A stretch of DNA of 64,000 bases from Antedon mediterranea (lineage: Eukaryota > Echinodermata > Crinoidea > Comatulida > Antedonidae). The notes below the pieces were generated by a model. The model searched no databases, was not told where the DNA came from, and saw only the letters and a program-made list of their open reading frames with translations. Each line of letters begins with the position of its first letter. Positions within the stretch are counted from its first letter, which is position 1. The DNA lies in contig NC_092674.1 of NCBI RefSeq assembly GCF_964355755.1, forward strand, positions 15,133,001-15,197,000, given 5' to 3'. Shown here piece by piece: positions 10,585-20,131 of the stretch. A program made the translations under genes and the position numbers.

Positions 10585-12362
10585 GCGTTAATCAACTTAC
10601 CCACCAGAATAACATCGTCTTCTGCTACAATTTTAGATAATATTATTACAAATGATGATAACATTTCGCATTGTGGAGTAATAGTCACTGACATTACCGA
10701 TCATCTACCCATACAACACACTTGTCATTAAATACCAATACATCATATAACCTATTTATTATAAAACTATCCAATCTCATAGATAATAACATACCTACAA
10801 AAAGTAATAAGCCAAATGGTAATACAAAGAAAAACCCATGGATCACAACAGGAATTTTGATTTCAATAAAAAAGAAAAATAAACTTTATAAAAAATACCT
10901 TAAAAACCCAACAAAATTATTAAAAAATATATATAAAAAGTACAAAAATAAATTAACTCATTTAATTAGAATTCGGAAAAAACAATATTATTCCAAAAAA
11001 CTGGATGCAGCTCGACACGATTCAAAGCAAACATGGAAAGTTTTAAATGAAGTTCTAAATAGAAAAAAATCGAGTGTTAAGCCAAATGAGGTAATTAACC
11101 ATAGTAATAAAACTTTGGTATGTGATCCAAAAGGTATGTCTGACGCTTTTAATGACTTCTTCTCCAACACTGGAAGAATTAGCAAACAAAATACCAAATG
11201 TAAACAATTCTGACTTTAAACAATATATGAAAGAGAGTCAATCCCAATCCATATTTTTCAATCCAAAAGAGGTCACATAACATAAGTAATCGGATTCTAA
11301 AACATATTATTGCTGCTGTGGCATCTCCTCTTGTACATATCTTTAACCTCTCTCTTGAGACAGGCATGGTCCCTGATAGTATGAAAGTAGCTAGAGTAGT
11401 TCCAATTTTTAAATCTGGCAATAAAAATGACGTCAGTAATTATAGGCCGATCTCTATTCTGCCTACCGCTTCAAAAATTCTTGAAAAAATTGTTCAAATT
11501 AGAGTAAATAATTATATCACAAAGTTTAACATCCTTAATAATGCACAATATGGTTTCAGAAAAAACAGTTCTACTTTTATGGCTGTTATAGATCTGGTTG
11601 AACGAATAACCGATGCGCTTGATAAGAAAAAAAATACCATCGGAATATTTATTGATTTGTCAAAAGCGTTTGACACCATCAACCATGATGTATTTAATTG
11701 CTCAAACTCGTTATCTTTTGTTTTATTTGCTGACGACACAAACATATCTGCATCTCACGAAAACTTGGATACGCTCATAGAACTAGTTAATGGTGAACTA
11801 AAAAATGTTTCGGATTGGTTCATGTGCAATAAACTATCAATCAACGTTAAAAAAACTAATTACATAATTTTCCGCAATCAGCGAATCCAAGTAATTTAGA
11901 GAATGTAAATATTTATGTCAACAATAAAAGAATAGATAGAGTTAAATCGACTAAATTCCTTGGAGTACATATTGATGAATTTCTCACATATAAGAACCAC
12001 ATCAATGTTAAACTCCAGAAAAGGGCATTACGAGCTATAACAGGTCAAAGTTTAATGATTCAATGACTGAATGTTTCTATAAATTTAAACTACTTAAAAT
12101 TGCGGATATCAATAAGTACCAAATTGGGCTTTTCATGTATAATGTTACTACTAATCAGGACGTGCGTTTTTCATCGCTCTTTATTAAAAATGGTTCTTAC
12201 CATAATTATAATACAAGATCTAAAGACAAAATGAGACTCAACCAAAATCTTCCCATGCCGATGCCTTTGAGTGACCACTTAGATATGAGGTAGTATCGCA
12301 TCCAGTAATAGTGTGGAATGGAATCAGTGCTTTTGCAGAACCCTCGGGCAAGGCTTGAATCT
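10585..12362 (+). pseudogene. LINE (CR1/Jockey-like): endonuclease end, linker, RT with internal deletion, C-terminus
   Basis: Endonuclease end: INLPTRITSSSATILDNIIT then VTDITDHLPI (10590-10710). Linker: NPWITTGILISIKKKNKLYKK and KQTWKVLNEVLNRKKS (10840-11070). RT: VARVVPIFKSGNKND, NYRPISILPT, YGFRKNSSTF, IDLSKAFDTINHD, then directly FVLFADDTN (11395-11745). C-terminal part: LSINVKKTNYI (about 11840), KFLGVHIDEFL (about 11955), FKLLKIADINKYQIGLFMYN and YHNYNTRSKDKMRL (12063-12240), and PVIVWNGISAF to a stop near 12358. Frames change at about 10720, 11190, 11270, 11900 and 12060. The block that normally holds QGS.LGPLLF is missing between KAFDTINHD and the ADD motif. Confidence 0.85.
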
Positions 12363-12735
12363 ACTTTCTTTTTTTGGATGTCCATGTCATCATCCATATA
12401 TCTTTGGATACCATGCTTTGGTAGTGAGACACTAGAATCACTAGTACGTCTGAATCCTTAGAAGCAACTACAACTGTGTTGTATCGGACATTGGAAGCAT
12501 GAAGAACAAGTCGCGTGTCCGCTTCTTCATGATCTGCGACCAGAGACATGAAGAACAAGTCGCGTGTCCGCTTCTTCATGATCTGCGACCAGAGACAACG
12601 TATTCGTGTAGACTTTTGATGATTTAACAACTGATTCTTCCATAAATCCAACAGCTGTGACAATTTCTTTGTCTATAGGAGCTTGATGAATCAACTCCTC
12701 TGATAGAAATCGTTTACTGATTTCTGAAAAATTGG
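12361..12735 (-). pseudogene. Fragment with EEADTR...DSDVLVIL motif
   Basis: Minus strand reads SEELIHQAPIDKEIV, VGFMEESVVKSS, then LVADHEEADTRLVLHASN and VVVASKDSDVLVILVSHYQ. I know the pairing of (H/Q)EEADT+...HA with S.D(T/S)DV...L from multi-copy uncharacterised proteins of cnidarians, molluscs and echinoderms, but no function is secure. A 49-bp tandem duplication (12498-12546 and 12547-12595) doubles the DHEEADTRLVLH codons and shifts the frame. The fragment abuts the 3' end of the LINE. Confidence 0.55.
12498..12595. repeat. 49-bp exact tandem duplication
   Basis: The segment beginning CATGAAGAACAAGTCGCG is repeated head to tail with period 49. Because 49 is not a multiple of three it disrupts the reading frame of the EEADTR fragment. 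Exact identity suggests a recent slippage or repair event. Confidence 0.9.
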
Positions 12736-12929
12736 AAGATGATAAAATTAATGATGCAATTGATAAATACTCATCCCGTGTGATGAATTTTGTATGGAGT
12801 GTTAAAGCCCGCCCTCTATGGACAAGAAAGTTTTGTCCACGTTTTTACGCTTTTTTGAAGATTGTCTGGCAAGTAATACGATTTCTCCATTTTTACATTT
12901 ATTATGCCATCCTTAAAACAACCAATTAA

Positions 12930-14700
12930 ATAATTAATTATTGTACCATCTAGGTCGTGCCCACAGATGGTTCTCGAATACATAATAATGTCAGCGTTAA
13001 AAAAACTGGCGATTTCAAATGTACGTACCGCAGGACAATAATACATGTCGTTTACAGGAACGAATAAATAGACACTGTGATTTATGTACTCAACTAAAAT
13101 TAGCACTCTGGGAATTACTTCAGATAGAGAAACTTGTCACAAAATGAGACCAATTGTTTAAGTCAAATTTAAACAAACTTAATTTGTGTTTTGTATGTAA
13201 CATTAGGGTTGAGGGGTGGGGAAGAGGATGGGTGCAAAGAGGAACAATTTTTAAATATATTCTTTATCCATAGTAACGAAATATTAATTGTTTTCATGTT
13301 TTACAAATAATATACCACTACACACAGTAAAACATTGCGATTTAATACTTTGTTGAAACTATCACCGTCCTAGTCGATTGAAATAGTACAGTGCATGTAA
13401 CGATACATCACTACGACGTGTATATGTTTATATAATGTAAAACAATTTGTGAAAACCACCTCTATTCGGGGAAAATCATAAATTCGATTTAATCGTCAAT
13501 AAATATTAAAAATTAATTATCTAACTCAACTTAATTAGTAGGCCTAATGGTTTTCAATTGTTTCTTAGAGCCAACTCATACTTAAGTTGGTTCCTACCCT
13601 ACCCACCAAAGTTGTTCTGCGTTTAGGGCATGTGATGTACCGTAGGCCTATCCTCTACTGGTTTTACAACGCTACTCATGCCAGTGAGGGAAGGGTGATG
13701 ATGTGGGTGGTTTAACTGCAATAATAAAGATGTATACATAATATACGGCGAGTGAAAACGCCAGCACATTATCCGTTTAAAAAAATTTATATCCAACCTC
13801 TGCAGCACAGATTGAAAGAAAAAATGGATCGAATTTCTGTTATGAGTATACAGTACTTGCCTTTACGACGCCTGAGGGAATAGACGCTTGTGGAACAGAG
13901 ATTGGAATGTTCCATTCATCGCAAATCAATACATTTGTATAAACGTATATTAAATCTATCAAAATAGCATTTTTTAAAGAAAATCGGCCTGTCTTCAACA
14001 TTATGATACTGTACTCTAGCTGTTCAACCGGTTTTTAAAATCAATTATCGTAGGAGGAGATAGGAAAATGCGAAGCCTCCTCGCATTTTTGTGGCGGGTA
14101 TTTTTCAAGATGGACATCCATTAGACAGTGTATACCACGATCGGAAAACACTCCGATTTGGGGCAAATCGTTGAACCTAAATTCGTTTTAATCGTCAATA
14201 ACTAATTATCTAACTTAATTTAATTAGTAAACAGGGTTACATTAGGTGGTTAAAATCAGTACCGAAAGTACGAACCAACTTTATATACCATCGAGTAAAA
14301 ATTCTAGAAGTAAGGCGCGATTTACCGAATTTTGCCCTTACGTAAATTTATATATAGATGTACAATAATTTAATGGTGCACATACTGTATATACAGTTTC
14401 AAAGACAAGTTATATTGTTCTTGAACATAAACTTTAGCTCCAGATATTCTTTATTGTGGAATTAATTTCTATATTTTGTTTCTAATATGTTCATCAATTT
14501 AAAAAAGACAGAGATAATATAACAGTATCTGAAGATATTTTACTGATTTTCTTGTTTAATGATAGGGCATGTGGTGGATGAACACCAGTGAGCCTTAGCA
14601 TACAGTGATGTTGGTGCAGCCTCCTGTAGTCATGGACCTCTTGAGAGCGAGAGACAAAAGAGATGGATGACAATGGGTCAATTAGAGGCTGTAAAGATGA
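12930..14700. other. Spacer with two diverged direct repeats
   Basis: No gene recognised. About 13470-13543 and 14150-14228 share TTTAATCGTCAATAA and AATTATCTAACT..TTAATTAGTA in the same orientation with scattered differences; they are about 680 bp apart. Confidence 0.45.
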
Positions 14701-14710
14701 CACCACTAGA

Positions 14711-14890
14711 TTACAATTAAGAGAGATTATTCTAGGAAGTGATAAACCCTTTTTAGATTTTGTAATGATATTCGTATCTTATTCCCCAATAGAGAAGGTA
14801 AAGATTACAATTAAGAGAGATTATTCTAGGAAGTGATAAACCCTTTTTAGATTTTGTAATGATATTCGTATCTTATTCCCCAATAGAGAG
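14711..14890. repeat. 94-bp tandem duplication
   Basis: TTACAATTAAGAGAGATTAT...CCCCAATAGAGA occurs at 14711-14795 and again from 14805, about 85 bp identical, with period 94. The second copy runs directly into the SINE at about 14895. Confidence 0.9.
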
Positions 14891-14894
14891 TCAT

Positions 14895-15240
14895 AGCGAG
14901 CGAGTCATATGGCCGAGCGGTTAAGGCAGGGGCGCCGTTTACCGTACCTAAAGAGCCAACAACAACATCGGCAAGGGTTCGAGGCCGACTCGCTCCTAGT
15001 TCTGGTGGTGGAACAAGTCTTCTCGGATAAGGACTATAAACCGTAGGTCCAGTGTACACAGTTATAGAACCCAGTTCATTATTCGAAAAAGAGTAGGGGG
15101 TTACCCCGGTGAACTGGTTCACACAATAACCCCTGTATCAGGGGGATTACCACCTATCTGATAGGACAGTGATTAATTCACTATTGGTAATCCTTGGCCA
15201 CATTGCCTAAAGACATAAAATAAAAATAAAATAAATAAAG
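14895..15240 (+). mobile_element. tRNA-Leu-derived SINE
   Basis: The 5' end carries a Pol III A box in TGGCCGAGCGGTTAAGGC (class II tRNA-Leu type) and a B box in GGGTTCGAGGCC. GAGCGAGTC (about 14897) and GACTCGCTC (about 14986) are exact complements, like an acceptor stem. The body has GATAAGGACTATAAACCGTA and the hairpin-like CCCCTGTATCAGGGGG (15128-15143). The 3' end is a short A-rich tail with AAAATAAAATAAATAAAG (to about 15240). The body resembles conserved cores shared by SINEs of marine invertebrates (V/Deu/Meta type), but the superfamily is not decided here. Confidence 0.75.
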
Positions 15241-15537
15241 AATTAGTCCAGAATGTATTGCAAACAGCAACTACTACAATGTCAAGTGATATTGCAGTGG
15301 TTCACCAAATCTGACTGTTAACATACTTGATAGTTATATACATGTTCAAAATTGCAGTGAGCTACCCATAGATGTGGTGAACGTATCCAGCCATGTAATA
15401 AATCTATTGGAGATCGATGCATCGTTAAAGGGCTTATGAGCGTGTTTATCGTAGTATGGTCAGGATGGCAAGATTTGTCCCATAGCATTTGCTAACTCCA
15501 TGGAATTGGTTAATGAAACATTAATAAGAACAATAGT

Positions 15538-15671
15538 AATGCGCATAAAATTGATGAAAAATCGCAATTGGGTAGAAAAATGGCAAGTAATTTTCAGATT
15601 GGTGATCATGTTCTCCTTAAACAGATGGCATTCAAAACTAGACATAAGTTAAATGATAAATTTTACAAATA
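15538..15671 (+). pseudogene. Gypsy-type integrase C-terminal fragment
   Basis: Plus strand: AHKIDEKSQLGRKMASNFQI then GDHVLLKQMAFKTRHKLND to a stop at 15669-15671. The pattern (F..GD.VLL+Q....K....D..F) is the end of a Ty3/Gypsy integrase. No LTR or other motif is near, so it is a scrap unrelated by position to the Gypsy element at 17.3-22.0 kb. Confidence 0.6.
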
Positions 15672-15754
15672 ACAATATACTGTTTACAGTACTTCCATGC
15701 ATCATGGTAGCTAAGCCCAATACTCGCTCTTCTGAATTTTAACAATTTCTTAAA

Positions 15755-16210
15755 ATGTCGCTGAAATCGCTAATAATAGAAGGGCAGAAAAAAAAAAAAG
15801 AACTAAGCCAGGCATTTGAACATAATTCGGCAAGAATATTAATAGTGGAACAAGCCTTGAATGCCAAGGCTGATCAACTAACTGGTACTGGTACTGGTTC
15901 AAATAACCATCTCACAGAGACATCTGGTAGCCATTGACTTAAAGTTGGCATTTGGATGTGTTACTTTTAAATGTACAGTACGAGAGTGACTACTACCAAA
16001 TTGCACAGTCACAAAACAACTTATAAAACAGTTCATATATACAGTTAAAACATTGCTGGGAATTATAAATTTCTGTTGAAGCAGGCTCCAATGAAGTTGC
16101 ATCTAGTAAGTTGACTTTGTTGTACAACTCTATCAAATACTGATGGTATCTTCCGACCTCTTCGTTTATTTTGTGTTGTGTGAAAAGTAAGAATTTTTGT
16201 AGGATCTTCA
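15755..16210. other. Low-evidence open frames
   Basis: A plus-strand frame (15755-15937) and a minus-strand frame (16211-15993, with CFNCIYELFYKLFCDC) are open for 60-72 codons but match nothing I recognise. The minus frame lies directly 3' of the LINE that ends at 16223 and could be part of its degraded tail. Confidence 0.2.
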
Positions 16211-16222
16211 TTTTTTTTCTAA

Positions 16223-17273
16223 TTACATGTCCGATCCAGTTGAATTGTTGCTTGTATAGACATATTCTTCTAGCGGTTGACAGCCAGTAATTTTGTAGAG
16301 ATCGTCATTATCAATTACGTAACGCCAGTCTATATAGTTTTCATCTGTTTCTTCATCTGAGGATATGTCTACATGGTTTGGTGGGCAGACCCTTTGAAAG
16401 CCATTCACTAGAATTCTTCTTAGGAAGGTTTTGTATGTTGTGCTAAGTTTGGACATTTCACTTCCTGTTGCCCTCCAAGCATGGCAACCATAGGTGAGTC
16501 TACTCCTAACTAGACCATTAAGAAACATCATTCTTGTTTGTAGGTGGATTGTTCTGTTGGTAAGCAATGCCCTATTCTCTGCAAATGCTCCTTTGGCTGA
16601 ATTGATTCTGTATTTTACTTCTTGATCTCCAATATGAACATCATTGTAGGTAGCCAATACACCAAGGTATCTAAAGTGTGTTACGTTGTTAATGTGTACG
16701 CCGCCAATTTGTATGATGCATCTTGGGTATTCTTCAACTTCCTCTTTCCAGTTCCATATAATGGTTTCTGTTTTGGGGGCACTAATTCTTAGACCAAATT
16801 CCAGACAAACTTTATTCAAGATGTTCACAATGGTTTGCAGTTCTTCTTGTGACCAGGAGCTTACAGCAAAGTCGTCAGCATAGCCACTTTCAAAGTCGTC
16901 ATAGATGCCCCTTGATGGTGCTTTACATCTTTGAGCACGATTTGTAGCTTCAATAGGAATTAGGTATTGTATCATTAGGCCATCTAAACTAGCATCTTTA
17001 CAGCGTTGTAACCAATCAAAATATTGGTTAAACATGCTGTCACCCTGTCGCACCAGAAGATGTTTCGAACTTATCATCACTTGGATCGTCGTCAGCAAGG
17101 TATGCTTTCGTTGAGCTGCTGTACAGTGATTGTATTATGTCAATCATAGTAGTAGACTGGTTTAAGTGAAACCTATTACGAACGCTTAGGAAAAGAAGAT
17201 TACGATTCACATGGGCGAATGCTGCTGTTAAATCAATGAAGCATGTATAGAGTTTGTTTCCCTCTGTTGGACC
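16223..17273 (-). pseudogene. LINE RT and C-terminal part (3' half, downstream of the Gypsy insertion)
   Basis: Minus strand from 17273: CFIDLTAAFAHVNRN (RT motif A region), then a frame change near 17040 at SSG/VRQGDSMFN, then GYADDFAVSSWSQEEL (catalytic Y-ADD, about 16890), FGLRISAPKTETI, HFRYLGVLA, RSRLTYGCHAWR and a tail ending at 16223. The 5' half of the same element continues at 22032-23815. Together they form one APE-type LINE; the clade (RTE-like or another) was not settled. The break at VRQG and the one in the endonuclease mean it is inactive. Confidence 0.8.
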
Positions 17274-17439
17274 TTTAATGATTGTCAGACACGTTTTACT
17301 GATTATTTTGATGTTTAATATATATCTATTAATTGGTATTATTTTCAAACATGGCGTTGTATTAGAACTGCCCTTAGTGCGCAGTAGCGTTACTATGGTT
17401 ATATGGTTGGGGGCAGCATACACATATGATATTACTACA
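17274..17439 (-). repeat. 3' LTR of the Gypsy element
   Basis: 166 bp. It differs from the 5' LTR by one base substitution (GTTACTATGG against GTTGCTATGG on plus) and one G in a G-run. It is followed by the GGTCC target duplication on its outer side. Confidence 0.95.
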
Positions 17440-17673
17440 TCCCCCTGTTTTTTTATAACAGTATAATATGGTTAATAATAGCTAAGAGTTATTTATTTCG
17501 GTGTCCGTAATTGTCTAAAAAGTTCCAAACTGTATTAACTATAAACGTTCAAATGTTCAAAAATAAAAACTTCAAAAACACAACTTGTTTCATAACTTCC
17601 TAGAACTGCAACTTTAACAATCAGTGGTATTGAACATACATTTTAAACTTGTAGATCACGTTACAGTCCAAAA

Positions 17674-18381
17674 TCACTCTTTTGTTTCAATTAAACGCGT
17701 AGGAGGTTTCACACTTCTCTTAGAGCGCGTGTTACTCATATTCAGAATAGACGGATTTTGGTCTATCGGTTGCCAGGTTGGTACAACATTCTCAGGTGCT
17801 GTGCTACCATTGATTTGGGCATTCTGTTGAGGTACCTTCCTCAAATGTACGCGATTTCGTCTCAGCAGATTTCCATTTTCCGCTTGTATAATATATGATC
17901 TTGGTTGGACACACTTTTCCACAGTCGTCGCAGGTTTCCATTGCTTTGTGGACTTATCATAAACTCGAACATTGCTTCCATCAGGAATAGGTGGGAGTTC
18001 ATGAGTGTTTTTATCTGCATATTCTTTTTGCCGCTGCGTAGCTTGTTGCAGTTTTCTACAATATTCTTCTTGTTGCAAGTTGTTTGCTGCTTGACGACTT
18101 GGTGTTAATGTTGGTATAGGTCGATTAAACATCAGTTCAGCCGGACTTGGTACACCTGTGTCCAATGGTGTAGCTCTAACATTCAATAGTGCTTTGTTAA
18201 TATCTCCGCCGGTTTTTAAACATTTTTTTATGATGGGTTTTATGTAACGAACTTGTCGCTCAATGAACCCGTTTGACTGAGGATCTCCTGGGCTACTCGT
18301 GGTATGATCAATGCCCCATTCAGCGCAAAATTCATCATACTCTCGCTGGAATTGAGGACCATTATCGGAGAATATTTCCAA
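17674..18381 (-). CDS. Gypsy integrase, C-terminal part
   Basis: Reads from MEIFSDNGPQF (second catalytic Asp of the DDE core) through DPQSNGFIERQVRYIK (Glu region), then a long linker and a GPY/F-like end with KQWKPATTVEKC and RRNRVHLRKVP. It is the continuation of the integrase frame that stops at 18362, displaced by one frame. Function by family: insertion of the retroelement cDNA. The stop is at 17674, about 235 bp before the 3' LTR. Confidence 0.9.
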   Translation of the reverse strand: MEIFSDNGPQFQREYDEFCAEWGIDHTTSSPGDPQSNGFIERQVRYIKPIIKKCLKTGGDINKALLNVRATPLDTGVPSPAELMFNRPIPTLTPSRQAANNLQQEEYCRKLQQATQRQKEYADKNTHELPPIPDGSNVRVYDKSTKQWKPATTVEKCVQPRSYIIQAENGNLLRRNRVHLRKVPQQNAQINGSTAPENVVPTWQPIDQNPSILNMSNTRSKRSVKPPTRLIETKE

Positions 18382-20131
18382 ATAAACTTAGTACCTCCTT
18401 TGTTGTGTTAATTACAGATCGTGCAGTTGTAGATCCAAGTAGTTTTACAACAGGGTATCTGCTGTAGTAGTCGCTGATTAGAAGAAAGTTCTTTTTTCCA
18501 ATCTCAAATAAATCAGTCCCGAGCTTTATCCATGGTTTAGAGGGTTTTTCATGCATAATCATAGGTTGCTTTGCTTGTTGTGGTTGATATTCCTGACAAA
18601 TCTGACAGTTCTGGCAAATTTCATCGATGTCTGTGTTTATTTTCGGCCAGTATACGCTTTCACGAGCCAGCTTTCGTGTCTTTTCCACACCTTGGTGTGA
18701 TTCGTGAAGTTGCTTTAGAATATCGTTTCTCATCATTTCTGGAATTATAATCTGTCTTCCTTTGAATATGACTCCATCTTCTATTGCAAGTTGATCTCGG
18801 TAACTCCAAAAATTTCGAAGTTCTGTTGGCAATTCCTTCATTTCATTTGGCCATCCAGTATAAATAACTTGGCTAAGACAATGAAGTGTTCTGTCACGCT
18901 CAGTTTCCTCTCTTAGTTGCTTTCTTTTGCTTGGTGAGAAGTTTATGAGGTCAATGTGTACAGAATCTACACTTATTGCCAATTCAATGTCCTTATTGTT
19001 TTCTGTGTTCGGAAGTCTAGAGAGTGCGTCCGATACGATCATCTGCGAACCTGGTCTATATTTTAGATCAAAATCGTATCCCATTATCTTGACTAGCATT
19101 CTCTGCAATCTGGGTGGTGCCGCACACAATGGTTTCTTCACTATCACTTCGAGTGGTTTGTGATCAGTAATTATTTCAAATTTTCGTCCAAAAAGGTAGT
19201 GGTGAAATCTCTCGATGCCATGAACTACACCAAGACATTCACGTTCAATATTACTGTAATTTGATTGCGTCGGCGTTAGTGTTTTACTAGCAAATGCGAT
19301 TGGACGATTATCCTGCATCAATGTAGCACCTAAACCTCTGCCTGAAGCGTCAACTTCCAAAGTCACTGGCTTTGTCTGGTCGTAGTAGTTTAAACATACG
19401 CCGTCTGCGACCGCTTGCTTAACCGCTTTGTAACTCTTTTGGTAATTTTCGTCCCAATCAAATGGAACATCTTCCTTTAGAAGGTCACGTAAACTTGCCA
19501 GTTTATTAGACAAGTTAGGAATATGGTTTGACATAAATGTAACCATGCCAATAAAGCGTTGAAGTTCTCGCTTGTCACGAGGTTCTGGCATTTCATAAAT
19601 ATCCTCTATCTTCTCTGGATCAGGTAGGATACCTTCGTCTGTGTATATGCGTCCAAAGAAATTAATTCTGTTTGTCTTTACCAGGCATTTTTTAGAGTTA
19701 AGAGCAAGGCCATAGTCCTTTGCCAATTTCATGAATTCTAACAGGTTTCGGTCATGTTCATGTTCGGATGTACCATACACAATAATATCGTCTGCTATAC
19801 CTACTGCACCTTCGCATTTGTCTAAAAGTTCTCCAATTTTCTCTTGAAATTCGTCTTGGGAGCTCGCTAAGCCATATGGAAGTCGCGTAAAACAATAGCG
19901 ACCGAAAGGCGTTCGGAAAGTTGTGAGCAGTTGTGACTTGTCTGCAAGTTTCACGCTCCAATATGCTGCCTTCGCATCAAGCTTGGTGAAGAATTTAGCC
20001 TTAGCAAAGTTTGGGTTTAATTCTTCCACAGTAGGGATTTTTCTTGGGCATCTTTTCAGAGCTGCGTTTAATCGTCGGGGATCGAGGCAAACACGTAGAC
20101 TACCATCGCTTTTCGTTACATATGTGAGCAC
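18362..20131 (-). CDS. Gypsy RT, RNase H and integrase N-terminal part
   Basis: 589 codons from the RT fingers on. RT: VCLDPRRLN, FTKLDAKAAYWSVKL, LPYGLASSQDEF, and the catalytic box IADDIIVYG at residues about 112-120 (IADD rather than the common Y/F-VDD). RNase H: TLEVDASGRGLGATLMQ (about 257) and TDHKPLE. Integrase zinc finger HESHQG...CQNCQICQ (about 476-513), then the first catalytic Asp in GTDLFEIGKKNFLLISDYYS. The frame is lost at LSLFGN just before FSDNGPQ. The start of RT lies in the preceding frame. No other stop interrupts it. Confidence 0.92.
   Translation of the reverse strand: MLTYVTKSDGSLRVCLDPRRLNAALKRCPRKIPTVEELNPNFAKAKFFTKLDAKAAYWSVKLADKSQLLTTFRTPFGRYCFTRLPYGLASSQDEFQEKIGELLDKCEGAVGIADDIIVYGTSEHEHDRNLLEFMKLAKDYGLALNSKKCLVKTNRINFFGRIYTDEGILPDPEKIEDIYEMPEPRDKRELQRFIGMVTFMSNHIPNLSNKLASLRDLLKEDVPFDWDENYQKSYKAVKQAVADGVCLNYYDQTKPVTLEVDASGRGLGATLMQDNRPIAFASKTLTPTQSNYSNIERECLGVVHGIERFHHYLFGRKFEIITDHKPLEVIVKKPLCAAPPRLQRMLVKIMGYDFDLKYRPGSQMIVSDALSRLPNTENNKDIELAISVDSVHIDLINFSPSKRKQLREETERDRTLHCLSQVIYTGWPNEMKELPTELRNFWSYRDQLAIEDGVIFKGRQIIIPEMMRNDILKQLHESHQGVEKTRKLARESVYWPKINTDIDEICQNCQICQEYQPQQAKQPMIMHEKPSKPWIKLGTDLFEIGKKNFLLISDYYSRYPVVKLLGSTTARSVINTTKEVLSLFGNILR

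Noticed and set aside
12816-13106. 96-codon minus-strand frame
   Set aside because: No recognisable motif, no splice support and AT-rich composition; chance frame cannot be excluded.
14901-15000. Functional tRNA-Leu gene
   Set aside because: A and B boxes are present but the T stem does not pair and a long extra segment separates the arms; the conserved SINE body and A-rich tail follow.
14847-15122. 91-codon minus-strand open frame with a TGPTVYSPYPRRLVPPPELG stretch
   Set aside because: It lies wholly on the antisense strand of the tRNA-derived SINE; no splice or domain support.
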